Positions 16,491-25,746 of a stretch of DNA of 64,000 nucleotides are shown here, piece after piece. A program made the position numbers and the translations under genes. The stretch is from Pseudomonadota bacterium. Its GTDB lineage: Bacteria; Pseudomonadota; Gammaproteobacteria; Steroidobacterales; Steroidobacteraceae. Under the pieces are notes generated by a model that saw only the letters and a list, made by a program, of their open reading frames with translations, made no database searches and was not told the DNA's origin. Every line of letters starts with the position of its first letter. Positions within the stretch are counted from its first letter, which is position 1. The DNA lies in assembly GCA_021779535.1 (NCBI GenBank), contig JAJYAM010000001.1:97152-161151 (forward strand), in the 5' to 3' direction.

Positions 16491-17354
16491 ATGATCCGAA
16501 GCATGACCGGCTTCGCCCGCCGCGAGAGCCATTTCAGCTGGGGCATGCTCGCGTGGGAGCTGCGGACCGTGAACCATCGCTTCCTCGAAGTCGCGCTGCG
16601 CCTGCCCGAGGAATGCCGGGCGGTCGAGGCGCGCATCCGCCACGCGATCGCGGCCGCGCTGCGCCGGGGCAAGGTCGACGGCACGCTGTCGTTCCGGCCG
16701 GCGGCGACCGCCGCCACCCTCGACGTCGACACCCGGCTGCTCGAATCGCTCGCGGCCCGGGCGCGCGATGCCGCCGCGCTCGCCGGCCCCGCCGCACGGA
16801 TCGAGGTCGTCGATCTGCTGCGCTGGCCCGGCGTGGTCAGCGACGCCGCGAAGGAGCCGGCGCCGATCCAGGAAGCCGCGCTCGCGTTGCTGCAGGACGC
16901 GCTCGCCGAACTCGGGCGGTTCCGCGACGCGGAGGGCGCGCGACTGCAGGCCGGCCTCGAGCAGCGCTGCGCGAGCCTGCTCGAACTCGCCGGGCGGGTG
17001 GCTGCGCGTCGCCCGGGCATCGTGGAGCGCCAGTACGCGAAGCTGCGCGAGCGGATCGCCGAGCTGGGTGTCACGGTCGACCGCGACCGCCTCGAGCAGG
17101 AGCTCGCGATCCTCGCGCAGCGGCTCGACGTCGACGAGGAAATCGACCGCCTGCGCGGTCACGTCACCGAGGTACGCACGGCGTTCGGTGCGAGCGAGCC
17201 CGCGGGTCGCCGGCTCGACTTCTTGATGCAGGAACTCAATCGCGAGGCCAACACGCTGTCCTCGAAGTCGCAGGACGTCGAGACGACGCGCGCCGCCGTC
17301 GACATGAAGGTGTTGATCGAGCAGATGCGCGAGCAGGTGCAGAACGTCGAGTAA
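16491..17354 (+). CDS. yicC: YicC-family endoribonuclease
   Basis: YicC proteins are stress-related endoribonucleases; E. coli YicC is linked to decay of the small RNA RyhB. The 287-aa product begins with the invariant MIRSMTGFAR and ends with the conserved RLDFLMQELNREANTLSSKS and KVLIEQMREQVQNVE. It is the first gene of a run continuing with gmk 6 bp later. The pairing with gmk, rpoZ and spoT is highly conserved in Proteobacteria. Confidence 0.96.
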   Translation: MIRSMTGFARRESHFSWGMLAWELRTVNHRFLEVALRLPEECRAVEARIRHAIAAALRRGKVDGTLSFRPAATAATLDVDTRLLESLAARARDAAALAGPAARIEVVDLLRWPGVVSDAAKEPAPIQEAALALLQDALAELGRFRDAEGARLQAGLEQRCASLLELAGRVAARRPGIVERQYAKLRERIAELGVTVDRDRLEQELAILAQRLDVDEEIDRLRGHVTEVRTAFGASEPAGRRLDFLMQELNREANTLSSKSQDVETTRAAVDMKVLIEQMREQVQNVE

Positions 17355-17360
17355 CCTCCC

Positions 17361-18023
17361 GTGGGGACCGATCGCGCCAACACCGGCGGCCACGGCCGCC
17401 TCTATGTGATCGCCGCGCCATCGGGCGCCGGCAAGACGAGCTTGGTCAATGCGCTGGTGCAGAGCGATCCCGGGCTGCGGTTCTCGGTCTCGTACACGAC
17501 CCGCGCGCAACGGCCGAACGAGGTCGACGGGCGCGACTACCATTTCGTCTCGGTCGAACGCTTCCGGGGGATGGTCGCGCGCGAGGAGTTTCTCGAGCAC
17601 GCCCAGGTGTTCGACAACTATTACGGCACCGGTCTCGAGGCCGTCCGCGGCGCGCTCGGCCGGGGCGAGCGGCTGCTGCTGGAGATCGACTGGCAGGGCG
17701 CGCGGCAAGTGCGGGCGCGGCTGCCGGAGGCGCGCACGATCTTCGTGCTGCCGCCGTCGCTCGCCGCGCTCGAGCAGCGGCTCCGCGGTCGCGGCACCGA
17801 CACGGACGAGGTGATCCGGCGCCGCCTGCGCGACGCGGTCGCCGACATCGGCCATTGCGTCGAGTTCGACTACATCGTCGTCAACGACCGCTTCGACCAG
17901 GCGCTCGCGGACTTGCGCGCGATCGTCTCGGGCGGCGGCGCGGACCTCGCGGCCGGGCGCGCGCAGGTTCGCGACCTGATCGCGGCGCTCGCGGCGGGCG
18001 CACCCGGCGGGCGGGCGGGCTGA
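17361..18023 (+). CDS. gmk: Guanylate kinase
   Basis: Phosphorylates GMP to GDP. The 220-aa product carries the P-loop APSGAGKTSLV (about residues 18-28), the GMP-binding segment SVSYTTRAQRPNEVDGRDYHFVS (quoted in part), and the lid and base regions EIDWQGARQVR and RGTDTDEVIRRR. The start is GTG at 17361. It lies between yicC and rpoZ, linking purine nucleotide supply to the ppGpp genes downstream. Confidence 0.97.
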   Translation: MGTDRANTGGHGRLYVIAAPSGAGKTSLVNALVQSDPGLRFSVSYTTRAQRPNEVDGRDYHFVSVERFRGMVAREEFLEHAQVFDNYYGTGLEAVRGALGRGERLLLEIDWQGARQVRARLPEARTIFVLPPSLAALEQRLRGRGTDTDEVIRRRLRDAVADIGHCVEFDYIVVNDRFDQALADLRAIVSGGGADLAAGRAQVRDLIAALAAGAPGGRAG

Positions 18024-18111
18024 AGCCCTGCCGGCCGGCCGCGATTTCTGCTACCCTGACCGATCTGTAACGGCAGCTGCCGTAGCGTTTGCGTGAGGAT
18101 CGAACCGACCC

Positions 18112-18390
18112 ATGGCCCGCATCACCGTCGAAGACTGTTTGCAGAACGAACCGAACTTGTTCAACCTCGTGCTGCTCGCGGCGAAACGCGCGCGACGGCT
18201 CGCGAACGGCGCCGAGGCGACCGTGGAATGGGAGAACGACAAGCCGACGGTCGTCGCGCTGCGCGAGATCGCCGCCGGCCACGTCACGATGGCGATGCTC
18301 GAGGAGCCCGAGGAGCCGGCACCGCAGGCGCCACCGGAACTCGAGATCCCGTCGGATTTTCGCGCACCGCAACTCGGTTTGGGGGATTGA
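18112..18390 (+). CDS. rpoZ: RNA polymerase omega subunit
   Basis: Omega helps assemble the beta-prime subunit and forms part of ppGpp site 1 on RNA polymerase. The 92-aa product begins [20 protein letters not shown] and contains the conserved [25 protein letters not shown] stretch (quoted in part) that packs against beta-prime. It is separated from gmk by 88 bp, in which TGCTACCCT (near 18050) could be an internal extended -10. It is followed by spoT, as in E. coli. Confidence 0.97.
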   Translation: MARITVEDCLQNEPNLFNLVLLAAKRARRLANGAEATVEWENDKPTVVALREIAAGHVTMAMLEEPEEPAPQAPPELEIPSDFRAPQLGLGD

Positions 18391-18418
18391 CCCCGGGCGC
18401 GCCCCCCGCCAGGGCCCG

Positions 18419-20599
18419 ATGGACTATGCGTCGTCGATACTCGGATTCCTGCCCGGAGTCAGGCGCTCGACCGGGATCGGCGGTCTTTTAGACAAGGTCG
18501 AGGCCTACCTGCCGCCCGCGCAGATCGAGCGGGTACGCGAAGCCTACGAGTTCGGCGCCGAGCGCCACCGCGGTCAGACGCGGGTCTCCGGCGAGCCGTA
18601 CATCACCCATCCGGTCGCGGTCGCCGGGATACTCGCCGATCTGCACCTCGACGGCGACACCCTGATCGCCGCGATCCTGCACGACGTGATCGAGGACACG
18701 CCGACCGCGAAGGCCGAGATCGCGGCCGCGTTCGGCGAGATCGTCGCCGACCTCGTCGACGGCGTCAGCAAGCTCGACCAGATCCAGTTCAAGAATCGCG
18801 AGGAGGCGCAGGCCGAGAGCTTCCGCAAGATGGTGTTCGCGATGGTCCGCGACATCCGCGTGATCATGGTCAAGCTCGCCGATCGGATGCACAACATGCG
18901 CACGCTCGGCGTGATGCCGCCGACCAAGCGGCGCCGCATCGCGCGGGAGACCCTGGAGATCTACTCGCCGATCGCCGAGCGGCTCGGTTTGTACGCGGTC
19001 AAGCTCGAACTCGAGGACCTCGGATTCCGCGCGCTCTACCCGCAGCGTTACAAGGTGCTCGAGAAGGAGGTCAAGCGCGCGCGCGGCAACCAAAAGGAGT
19101 TCGTCGCGAAGATCTCCGAGGCGCTGAAGGGCGCGCTCGCGAAAACCGGCGTCCAGGGGCGCGTCGAGGGCCGGGAGAAGCATCTGTACAGCATCTACAA
19201 GAAGATGCGCGCGAAGGCGATCTCGCTCGGCGAGGTCGTCGACGTGTACGGCTTCCGGATCGTCGTCGACTCGGTCGATGCGTGCTACCGCGCGCTCGGC
19301 GTCGTTCATGGGCTGTACAAGCCGATGCCCGGACGCTTCAAGGACTACATCGCGATCCCGCGCGTGAACGGCTACCAGTCGCTGCACACGACGCTGTTCG
19401 GCCCGAACGGCGTCCCGATCGAGGTGCAGATACGCTCCGAGGAGATGCACCACGTCGCCGAGTCGGGGATCGCCGCGCATTGGAAGTACAAGTCGGGCGG
19501 CGAGGCGTTCGGCGGGATCGAACACGACCGGGCGCGCGAGTGGCTCGCCGGCCTGGTCCAGATCCAGGAGGGCGGCAGCTCCGAGGAGTTCCTCGAGAGC
19601 GTGAAGGTCGACCTGTTCCCGGACAAGGTCTACGTGTTCACGCCGAAAGGCAGGATCCTCCGGCTCCCGAGCGGCTCGACCTGCGTCGACTTCGCGTACG
19701 CGATCCATACCGACGTCGGCAACCGCTGCGTCGCCGCCAAGGTCGACCGGCGGCTCGTGCCGCTGCGCACGCCGTTGCGCAACGGCCAGACCGTCGAGAT
19801 CATCACCGCGAAGGGCGCGACGCCGAACCCGTCCTGGTCGGGCTTCCTCGTGACCGCGAAGGCGCGGGCGGCGGTCCGGCAGTATCTGAAGAGCATGAAG
19901 CGCGGCGACGCGATCGATCTCGGCAAGCGGCTGCTCACCCTCGCGCTCGAAGAGCTGTCGCTGAAGTTGAGCAAGGTCCCGCCGGAGCAGATCGACGCGG
20001 CGGTCAAGGAGTTCAAGCTCAAGGACGCCGACGATCTGTACGAACGGATCGGCCTCGGGGAGCGGCTGCCGCAGCTGGTCGCGCGCCGGCTGCGCCCGAG
20101 CGGCGACGCCGAGCACGGTGCCACGACGCAAGGTCCGCTGACGATCGCCGGCACCGAGGGGCTGCTCGTCACGTACGCGCGCTGCTGCCATCCGATCCCG
20201 AACGATCCGATCATGGCCTATCTCAGCAGCGGCCGCGGCCTCGTGATCCACCGGCAGAACTGCGGCAACCTCGCGGACTACCGCAAGCAGCCGGAGAAGT
20301 GGTTGCCGGTCGCCTGGGAGCTGAATCCGGGCCGCCTGTTCAGCTCCGAGATCCAGCTGGAAATCGACAATCGCGTCGGCGTTCTCGCGGCGGTCGCCGC
20401 GAGCATCGCCGGGACCGGCACGAACATCGATCACGTGACGCTCGAGGAGCGGGACGCGTCGACCTCGGCGCTCACTTTCGAGCTGAAGGTGCGCGATCGC
20501 AAGCATCTCGCGCACGTGATCAGGACGATCCGCCGCATGCCGAACGTGCAGCGCGTGCACCGGACGCTCGCGACCGCGCGCTCGCGTGACAAATCATGA
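18419..20599 (+). CDS. spoT: Bifunctional (p)ppGpp synthetase/hydrolase SpoT
   Basis: Makes and degrades the stringent-response alarmones. I start at the ATG at 18419 (MDYASSILGFLPG), which makes 726 aa; the extra 110 codons in the ORF track are not coding. In order: an HD hydrolase domain with HDVIEDT (about 85); a synthetase domain with YGFRIVVDSVDACY; and the motif RFKDYIAIPRVNGYQSLHT, whose RxKD form marks bifunctional Rel/SpoT rather than RelA (ExDD). A TGS domain (KVYVFTPKGRILRLPSGST), the conserved CCHPIPND zinc/helical segment and a C-terminal ACT domain follow. It sits between rpoZ and ridA. Confidence 0.97.
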   Translation: MDYASSILGFLPGVRRSTGIGGLLDKVEAYLPPAQIERVREAYEFGAERHRGQTRVSGEPYITHPVAVAGILADLHLDGDTLIAAILHDVIEDTPTAKAEIAAAFGEIVADLVDGVSKLDQIQFKNREEAQAESFRKMVFAMVRDIRVIMVKLADRMHNMRTLGVMPPTKRRRIARETLEIYSPIAERLGLYAVKLELEDLGFRALYPQRYKVLEKEVKRARGNQKEFVAKISEALKGALAKTGVQGRVEGREKHLYSIYKKMRAKAISLGEVVDVYGFRIVVDSVDACYRALGVVHGLYKPMPGRFKDYIAIPRVNGYQSLHTTLFGPNGVPIEVQIRSEEMHHVAESGIAAHWKYKSGGEAFGGIEHDRAREWLAGLVQIQEGGSSEEFLESVKVDLFPDKVYVFTPKGRILRLPSGSTCVDFAYAIHTDVGNRCVAAKVDRRLVPLRTPLRNGQTVEIITAKGATPNPSWSGFLVTAKARAAVRQYLKSMKRGDAIDLGKRLLTLALEELSLKLSKVPPEQIDAAVKEFKLKDADDLYERIGLGERLPQLVARRLRPSGDAEHGATTQGPLTIAGTEGLLVTYARCCHPIPNDPIMAYLSSGRGLVIHRQNCGNLADYRKQPEKWLPVAWELNPGRLFSSEIQLEIDNRVGVLAAVAASIAGTGTNIDHVTLEERDASTSALTFELKVRDRKHLAHVIRTIRRMPNVQRVHRTLATARSRDKS

Positions 20600-20615
20600 G
20601 ATCCAGGGGGTAAGC

Positions 20616-20996
20616 ATGACGAAGCACATCATCTCGACGTCCGAGGCGCCGTCCGCGATCGGCACCTATTCGCAGGCGAGGCGCGTCGGGAACACGATCT
20701 GGGTCTCCGGCCAGATCGGGCTGGACCCGGCGACGATGGCGATGGTTGCCGGGGGCGTCGAGGCCGAGACGCGGCGGGTGTTCGCGAACCTCAAGGCGAT
20801 CGTCACGGCCGCCGGCGCGAGCCTCGACGACGTCGTCAAGGTCAACCTCTACCTGACCGACCTCGCCGACTTCGCGCTCGTCAACCGGATCATGGCGGAG
20901 TACTTCCTCGAGCCGCATCCGGCGCGCGCGGCGGTCGGAGTCGCGGCGCTGCCGCGCGGCGCGGTGATCGAAGCGGAGTGCATCGTCGCGCTGTGA
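20616..20996 (+). CDS. ridA: RidA-family reactive intermediate deaminase
   Basis: RidA hydrolyses reactive enamine/imine intermediates such as 2-aminoacrylate made by PLP enzymes. The start is the ATG at 20616, preceded by AGGGGGTAAGC; the ORF track start at 20586 is in the spoT tail. The 126-aa product has the family features SEAPSAIGTYSQA, VSGQIGLDP, the substrate-binding Arg in EPHPARAAVGVAALPRGA and the terminal EAECIVAL. It is between spoT and recG, and its stop overlaps the recG start. Confidence 0.95.
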   Translation: MTKHIISTSEAPSAIGTYSQARRVGNTIWVSGQIGLDPATMAMVAGGVEAETRRVFANLKAIVTAAGASLDDVVKVNLYLTDLADFALVNRIMAEYFLEPHPARAAVGVAALPRGAVIEAECIVAL

Positions 20997-23065
20997 CTCC
21001 GCCCACGCCGGTCACCGCGCTGCGCGGCGTCGGCGGTGCCGTCGCCGAACGGTTGCGCGCGCTCGGCGTCGAGTCGATCGCGGATCTGCTGTTCTTGCTG
21101 CCGCTGCGCTACGAGGACCGCACGCGGATCGTCCCGCTCGGCGAGCTTCGGCCCGGCCAGCGGGCCGCGGTCGAGGGCGAGATTCGCCTGGCCGAGATCG
21201 CGTTCCGCGGGCGACGGCAGCTGCTGTGCCGGATCGAGGACGGCACCGGCTTCCTGACCCTGCGCTTCTTCCACTTCAGTGCGGAGCAGCACCGCAGCCT
21301 TGCGCGCGGGTCGCGACTGCGGTGTTTCGGCGAGGTGCGCCGCGGCCCGGCGGGGCTCGAGATCGTGCACCCGGAATACCGGCGGGTCGACGGCGCCGCG
21401 GCGGCGGCGACCGATCACCTGACGCCCGTCTACCCGGCGACCGAGGGGCTCACCCAGGGGCGGTTGCGGCAGCTCGTCGGTGCCGCGCTCGAGCGCGCGC
21501 CGACCGCGGACATCGAGGACCTGCTGCCGCCCGCGCTGCTCGCCGCCGAGACGATGCCGAGTCTCTTCGAGGCGCTGCGCTACGTGCATCGCCCGCCGCC
21601 GGACGCGCCGATCGACGCGCTGCTCGCGCGGCGGCATCCGGCGCAGCGCCGGCTGGCGTTCGAGGAACTGCTCGCCCACCACCTGTCGCTGCAGCGCCTG
21701 CGCCGCCGCATCCAGTGCGACGCGGCCTGGGCCTTGCCGGTCCGCGACGAGTTGAAGCGGCGGCTGCTCGGATCACTCCCGTTCCGCCTCACCGCCGCGC
21801 AGGCGCGCGTGCTCGGTGAGGTCGAGGCCGACCTGGCGCGGCCGACGCCGATGCTTCGGCTCGTGCAAGGCGACGTCGGCTGCGGCAAGACCCTGGTCGC
21901 CGCGCTCGCCGCCTGCCGGGCGCTCGAGGCGGGCGCCCAGGTCGCGCTGATGGCGCCGACGGAATTGCTCGCCGACCAGCACGCGCGCAATTTCCACCGG
22001 TGGTTCGAACCGCTCGGCGTTTCGGTCGCGTTGCTCGCGGGGCGGCCGAGCGCGCGGACGCGGCGCGAGACCCTCGCCGCGGTGCGCAGCGGCGACGCCC
22101 GGATCGTGATCGGCACGCACGCGCTGTTCCAGGAGGGCGTCGAATTCGCCTCGCTCGCGGTTGCGATCGTCGACGAGCAGCATCGCTTCGGCGTGCACCA
22201 GCGGCTGAGTCTGCGGGAGAAGGGCTCGGCCGGCGACCGGCGGCCGCATCAGCTGATCATGACGGCGACGCCGATCCCGCGGACGCTCGCGATGACCGCG
22301 TACGCGGACCTCGACGTCTCGGTGATCGACGAGCTGCCGCCGGGACGCACCGCGGTGCGCACCGTCGTACTCGCCGACACCCGCCGCGACCAGGTGGTCT
22401 TGCGGATCCGGGAAGCGTGCCGCGGCGGACGCCAGGCGTATTGGGTGTGCCCGCTGATCGACGAGTCCGAGGAGATGCCGTTCCAGGCGGCCGAGGAGAC
22501 CGCCGCCGCGCTCGCGGCCGCGCTGCCGGAGATCCGCGTCGGATTGATCCACGGTCGCATGGCGGGCGCCGCGAAGGAAAGCACGATGCGTCTGTTCCAG
22601 CACGGCGAGATCCAGCTGCTGGTCGCGACGACCGTGATCGAGGTGGGGGTCGACGTGCCGAATGCGACCCTGATGGTGATCGAGAACGCGGAGCGGATGG
22701 GCCTCGCGCAGCTCCACCAGCTGCGCGGCCGGGTCGGTCGCGGCGCCCATGCGAGCAGTTGCGTGCTGCTCTACCGCGCACCGCTGGCGCCGCTCGCCCG
22801 GGAGCGCCTCGCGGTGCTGCGCGCGACCAACGACGGCTTCGAGGTCGCGCGGCGCGACCTCGCGCTGCGCGGGCCGGGCGAGCTGCTCGGCACGCGGCAG
22901 ACGGGGCTCGCGCAGTTGCGGGTCGCGGACCTCGCTCGCGACGCCGATCTGCTGCCGCGCGTGCAGGCCGCCGCCAAGACCCTGCTCGACCGCTGGCCGG
23001 AGCGGATCGAGCCGCTGCTCGCGCGCTGGATCGGCGGCGCCGAGCGCTATGGCAGCGTCGGCTAG
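20993..23065 (+). CDS. recG: ATP-dependent DNA helicase RecG
   Basis: RecG remodels stalled replication forks and Holliday junctions. I prefer GTG at 20993, overlapping the ridA TGA as GTGA, over the upstream ATG; this makes 690 aa. It shows the N-terminal wedge/OB domain (LLPLRYEDRT), Walker A GDVGCGKTLVAALA (about 292), the DEQH box IVDEQHRFGVHQR (about 393), the RecG signature TATPIPRTLAMTAYADLDVS and motif VI QLRGRVGRG. It ends the yicC-recG run. Confidence 0.97.
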   Translation: MTPPTPVTALRGVGGAVAERLRALGVESIADLLFLLPLRYEDRTRIVPLGELRPGQRAAVEGEIRLAEIAFRGRRQLLCRIEDGTGFLTLRFFHFSAEQHRSLARGSRLRCFGEVRRGPAGLEIVHPEYRRVDGAAAAATDHLTPVYPATEGLTQGRLRQLVGAALERAPTADIEDLLPPALLAAETMPSLFEALRYVHRPPPDAPIDALLARRHPAQRRLAFEELLAHHLSLQRLRRRIQCDAAWALPVRDELKRRLLGSLPFRLTAAQARVLGEVEADLARPTPMLRLVQGDVGCGKTLVAALAACRALEAGAQVALMAPTELLADQHARNFHRWFEPLGVSVALLAGRPSARTRRETLAAVRSGDARIVIGTHALFQEGVEFASLAVAIVDEQHRFGVHQRLSLREKGSAGDRRPHQLIMTATPIPRTLAMTAYADLDVSVIDELPPGRTAVRTVVLADTRRDQVVLRIREACRGGRQAYWVCPLIDESEEMPFQAAEETAAALAAALPEIRVGLIHGRMAGAAKESTMRLFQHGEIQLLVATTVIEVGVDVPNATLMVIENAERMGLAQLHQLRGRVGRGAHASSCVLLYRAPLAPLARERLAVLRATNDGFEVARRDLALRGPGELLGTRQTGLAQLRVADLARDADLLPRVQAAAKTLLDRWPERIEPLLARWIGGAERYGSVG

Positions 23066-23078
23066 GTAGAATGCGCCC

Positions 23079-23633
23079 ATGTTGAACGTGAGCCGATCGC
23101 GACCCGATCCGGTCGAGTGGGTCCCCGCGGAGCGCCTCGGCGGCCGCGAGGTCGGCGCGGTGCTGCGTCCCTGGCTGATCGGGCAAGGGTGGCTGACGCA
23201 GCGGTTGCGCGAGAAGTTCCGCGAACGCTTCGAGTGCCGGGCGGGCGATCCCTGGACCGGCCTCCTGAGCGGCGAGGAGCGCGCGTTCCTCGGAGCGAGC
23301 GATCCGGCCGGCCTCGTCCGCGAGGAATGGCTGCGGGTGGACGGCCACGACTGGGCGCTGTGCCGGGCGGTGTTGCCGGATTCGACGCTGACGGCCCATC
23401 CGTGGCTCGCGGAACTCGGTGAATCATCGCTGCCCGAGATGCTCGCGCAGCTCTCGGGCGTCACGCGCGGACCCTACGAATACGCGCGACTCACGGCCGA
23501 CGCGCCGCTCGCGCGCGCGGCGCTCGGTGAGCGAACGCGTGAGGGCTTGTGGGCGCGGCGCACGCGCCTGCGGCTGCGCGGCGCACCGCTCGCGTTGCAG
23601 GAGTTGTTCCTGCCCGCGGCCGGCGGCGGCTAG
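23079..23633 (+). CDS. ubiC: Chorismate pyruvate-lyase UbiC
   Basis: Converts chorismate to 4-hydroxybenzoate and pyruvate, the first committed step of ubiquinone synthesis. The 184-aa product shows WLIGQGWLTQRLREKF, the Arg-rich VREEWLRVDGHDWALCRAVLPDSTL block that binds the product (quoted in part), and a C-terminal LRLRGAPLALQELFLP. It is followed by ubiA 14 bp later. TAGAAT (23067-23072) ends only 6 bases before the ATG, so transcription from it would be leaderless; no Shine-Dalgarno is obvious. Confidence 0.93.
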   Translation: MLNVSRSRPDPVEWVPAERLGGREVGAVLRPWLIGQGWLTQRLREKFRERFECRAGDPWTGLLSGEERAFLGASDPAGLVREEWLRVDGHDWALCRAVLPDSTLTAHPWLAELGESSLPEMLAQLSGVTRGPYEYARLTADAPLARAALGERTREGLWARRTRLRLRGAPLALQELFLPAAGGG

Positions 23634-23647
23634 CGGAGACGGACGCG

Positions 23648-24616
23648 ATGCGAATGCCGCGATCCGGCGACGAGCTGGCACGGACGCTCCGCGCGCACGG
23701 GCGCCGGCTGCTGTACCGCGCGCGGTGCCATCGGTTCGTGACGCACGGATTGCCCCGCATCGGCGCGACCCTCGCGGATTACGGCCGCTTGATGCGGCTC
23801 GACCGGCCGATCGGGGGGTATCTCTTGCTCTGGCCCACGCTGTGGGCGGTGTGGATCGCGGCGAACGGGCGGCCGAGCGCCGAGATCTTCACGATCTTCG
23901 TCGTCGGCGTGCTGTTGATGCGCTCGGCGGGCTGCGTGATCAACGACTACGCGGACCGCGCGTTCGATCCGCACGTCGCGCGCACGCGCGACCGGCCGCT
24001 CGCCGCCGGCCGGGTGTCGACGACCGAGGCGCTCGTGCTGTTCGCGATCCTGTCGCTCGCGGCGCTGACGCTCGCGCTGCGCCTCGACCGCCTCGCGCTG
24101 CTGCTCGCGCTGGGCGGCGCGTTCCTCGCGGTCACCTACCCGTTCATCAAGCGTTTTCTGTCGATCCCGCAGCTCTACCTCGGACTCTCCTTCGGCTGGG
24201 GGATTCCGATGGCATTCGCGGCCCAGCTCGGCCGCGTTCCGCGCGTCGCCTGGCTGCTGTTCCTCGCGAACCTGCTCTGGGTCACGGTGTACGACACGCT
24301 GTACGCGATGGTCGACCGCGACGACGATCTGAGAATCGGGGTGCGCTCGACCGCGATCCTGTTCGGCGATTCCGACCGGCACATCATCGCGGTGCTGCAG
24401 GCGATGACGCTGTTCGCGCTCGCGCTGGTCGGCCGCCGCGCGCACCTCGGGGGTTGGTACGCCATGGGGCTCGCCGCGGCCGCCGCCCTGTTCGTGCGCC
24501 AGCTCTGGCTGATCCGGCGGCGCGAACGCGACGCCTGCTTCCGCGCGTTCTTGAACAACCACTACGTCGGGATGGCGGTGTTCATCGGGATTCTGCTGGA
24601 TTATCAATTCCGTTAG
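23648..24616 (+). CDS. ubiA: 4-hydroxybenzoate octaprenyltransferase UbiA
   Basis: A membrane enzyme that attaches the polyprenyl tail to 4-hydroxybenzoate in ubiquinone synthesis. I start at the ATG at 23648 (preceded by GGAGAC), which makes 322 aa; the track start lies inside ubiC. The two Mg-pyrophosphate motifs are present: NDYADRAFD (NDxxDxxxD) and DTLYAMVDRDDD (DxxYxxxDxxxD). About eight membrane helices are visible. It works on the product of the adjacent ubiC. Confidence 0.96.
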   Translation: MRMPRSGDELARTLRAHGRRLLYRARCHRFVTHGLPRIGATLADYGRLMRLDRPIGGYLLLWPTLWAVWIAANGRPSAEIFTIFVVGVLLMRSAGCVINDYADRAFDPHVARTRDRPLAAGRVSTTEALVLFAILSLAALTLALRLDRLALLLALGGAFLAVTYPFIKRFLSIPQLYLGLSFGWGIPMAFAAQLGRVPRVAWLLFLANLLWVTVYDTLYAMVDRDDDLRIGVRSTAILFGDSDRHIIAVLQAMTLFALALVGRRAHLGGWYAMGLAAAAALFVRQLWLIRRRERDACFRAFLNNHYVGMAVFIGILLDYQFR

Positions 24617-24629
24617 GCCTCGGCCACTC

Positions 24630-24662
24630 TCGTCAACCAGAGCGATGATTCTCGGTTGACTA
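24630..24662 (+). promoter_or_regulatory. BirA-like operator upstream of bioBCD
   Basis: GTCAACC (24632-24638) and GGTTGAC (24654-24660) are exact inverted repeats with a 15-bp spacer. They match the known BirA operator layout TTGTnAACC-N14/15-GGTTnACAA apart from the outermost bases. The right half-site overlaps the candidate -35 box TTGACT, so biotinoyl-AMP-BirA binding would block transcription. Confidence 0.68.
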
Positions 24663-24684
24663 CCGGAGTCCGCGGACGAATACT
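24656..24684 (+). promoter_or_regulatory. Candidate sigma-70 promoter for bioBCD
   Basis: TTGACT (24656-24661) and AATACT (24679-24684) are separated by 17 bp. The predicted start near 24691 leaves a leader of about 45 nt before bioB. The overlap with the BirA-like palindrome supports its reality. Confidence 0.55.
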
Positions 24685-24735
24685 GGCCGGCGCGGAACGG
24701 GCCGGGCATGCAAGCCCCGGCAGGGGGAAAGCGCG

Positions 24736-25734
24736 ATGGCGGAGCGGGGAGAGACGACGACGGTGCGCAGCGACTGGACGCTCGGCGAGGTGCGGGCGCT
24801 GTTCGCCCGCCCGTTCATGGATTTGATCTTCGAGGCGCAGCGCGTGCACCGGCGCTTCCAGCGGCCGAACGCGATCCAGGTGAGCACGCTGCTCAGCGTG
24901 AAGACCGGTGCCTGCCCCGAGGACTGCGGCTACTGTCCGCAGAGCGTGCGCCACGACACCGGGCTCGAGCCGGCGGAACTGCTGGAAGTCGAGACGGTCG
25001 CCGAACGCGCGCGGCTCGCGAAGGCGAGCGGCGCGACGCGCTTCTGCATGGGCGCCGCGTACCGTTCGCCGAAACCGAAGGATCTGCGCAAGGTGATCGC
25101 GATGATCCGGGCGGTCAAGGATCTCGGTCTCGAGACCTGTGCGACGCTCGGGATGCTCACCGCCGCACAGGCGCACGAGCTCAAGGACGCGGGGCTCGAC
25201 TACTACAATCACAACATCGATACGTCGCCCGCGTATTATCCGAAGGTCATCGGGACCCGCTCCTTCCAGGATCGGCTCGACACCTTGCAAGCGGTGCGCG
25301 CCGCCGGCATGCAGGTCTGCTGCGGCGGGATCGTCGGCATGGGCGAGGAGCCGGAGGATCGGGTCGCGATGCTGCACACGCTCGCGACGCTGCCGACGCA
25401 CCCGGAGAGCGTGCCGATCAACCGCCTGGTGCGCGTCGCGGGAACGCCGCTCGCCGACTCGGCGCCGATCGACTCGTTCGATTTCGTGCGCACGATCGCG
25501 GTCGCGCGACTCCTGATGCCGCGGGCGCACGTGCGCTTGTCCGCCGGCCGCGCCGAGATGAACGACGAGTTGCAGGCGCTGTGCTTCCTCGCCGGCGCGA
25601 ACTCGATCTTCTACGGCGAGAAATTGCTGACGACGGGCAATCCGGACTGCGAGCACGATGCGCGGCTGTTCGATCGCCTGAATCTCGTCGCCGAGCCCGG
25701 GCCCGAGGAGTCGCGGGTCGCCGCGACCGGCTGA
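24736..25734 (+). CDS. bioB: Biotin synthase
   Basis: A radical SAM enzyme that inserts sulfur into dethiobiotin, the last biotin step. The 332-aa product has the radical SAM cysteines C60-PED-C64-GY-C67 and the [2Fe-2S] ligand region with [10 protein letters not shown] and [22 protein letters not shown] near the C-terminus includes the Arg cluster ligand. It leads bioB-bioC-bioD; bioF and bioH are not in the window. BirA-type control is indicated by the upstream palindrome. Confidence 0.97.
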   Translation: MAERGETTTVRSDWTLGEVRALFARPFMDLIFEAQRVHRRFQRPNAIQVSTLLSVKTGACPEDCGYCPQSVRHDTGLEPAELLEVETVAERARLAKASGATRFCMGAAYRSPKPKDLRKVIAMIRAVKDLGLETCATLGMLTAAQAHELKDAGLDYYNHNIDTSPAYYPKVIGTRSFQDRLDTLQAVRAAGMQVCCGGIVGMGEEPEDRVAMLHTLATLPTHPESVPINRLVRVAGTPLADSAPIDSFDFVRTIAVARLLMPRAHVRLSAGRAEMNDELQALCFLAGANSIFYGEKLLTTGNPDCEHDARLFDRLNLVAEPGPEESRVAATG

Positions 25735-25746
25735 CGCGGCGCGCCG

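Noticed and set aside
18488-20560. 690-aa minus-strand ORF
   Set aside because: Antisense of spoT; Leu/Asp/Arg-rich shadow without motifs.
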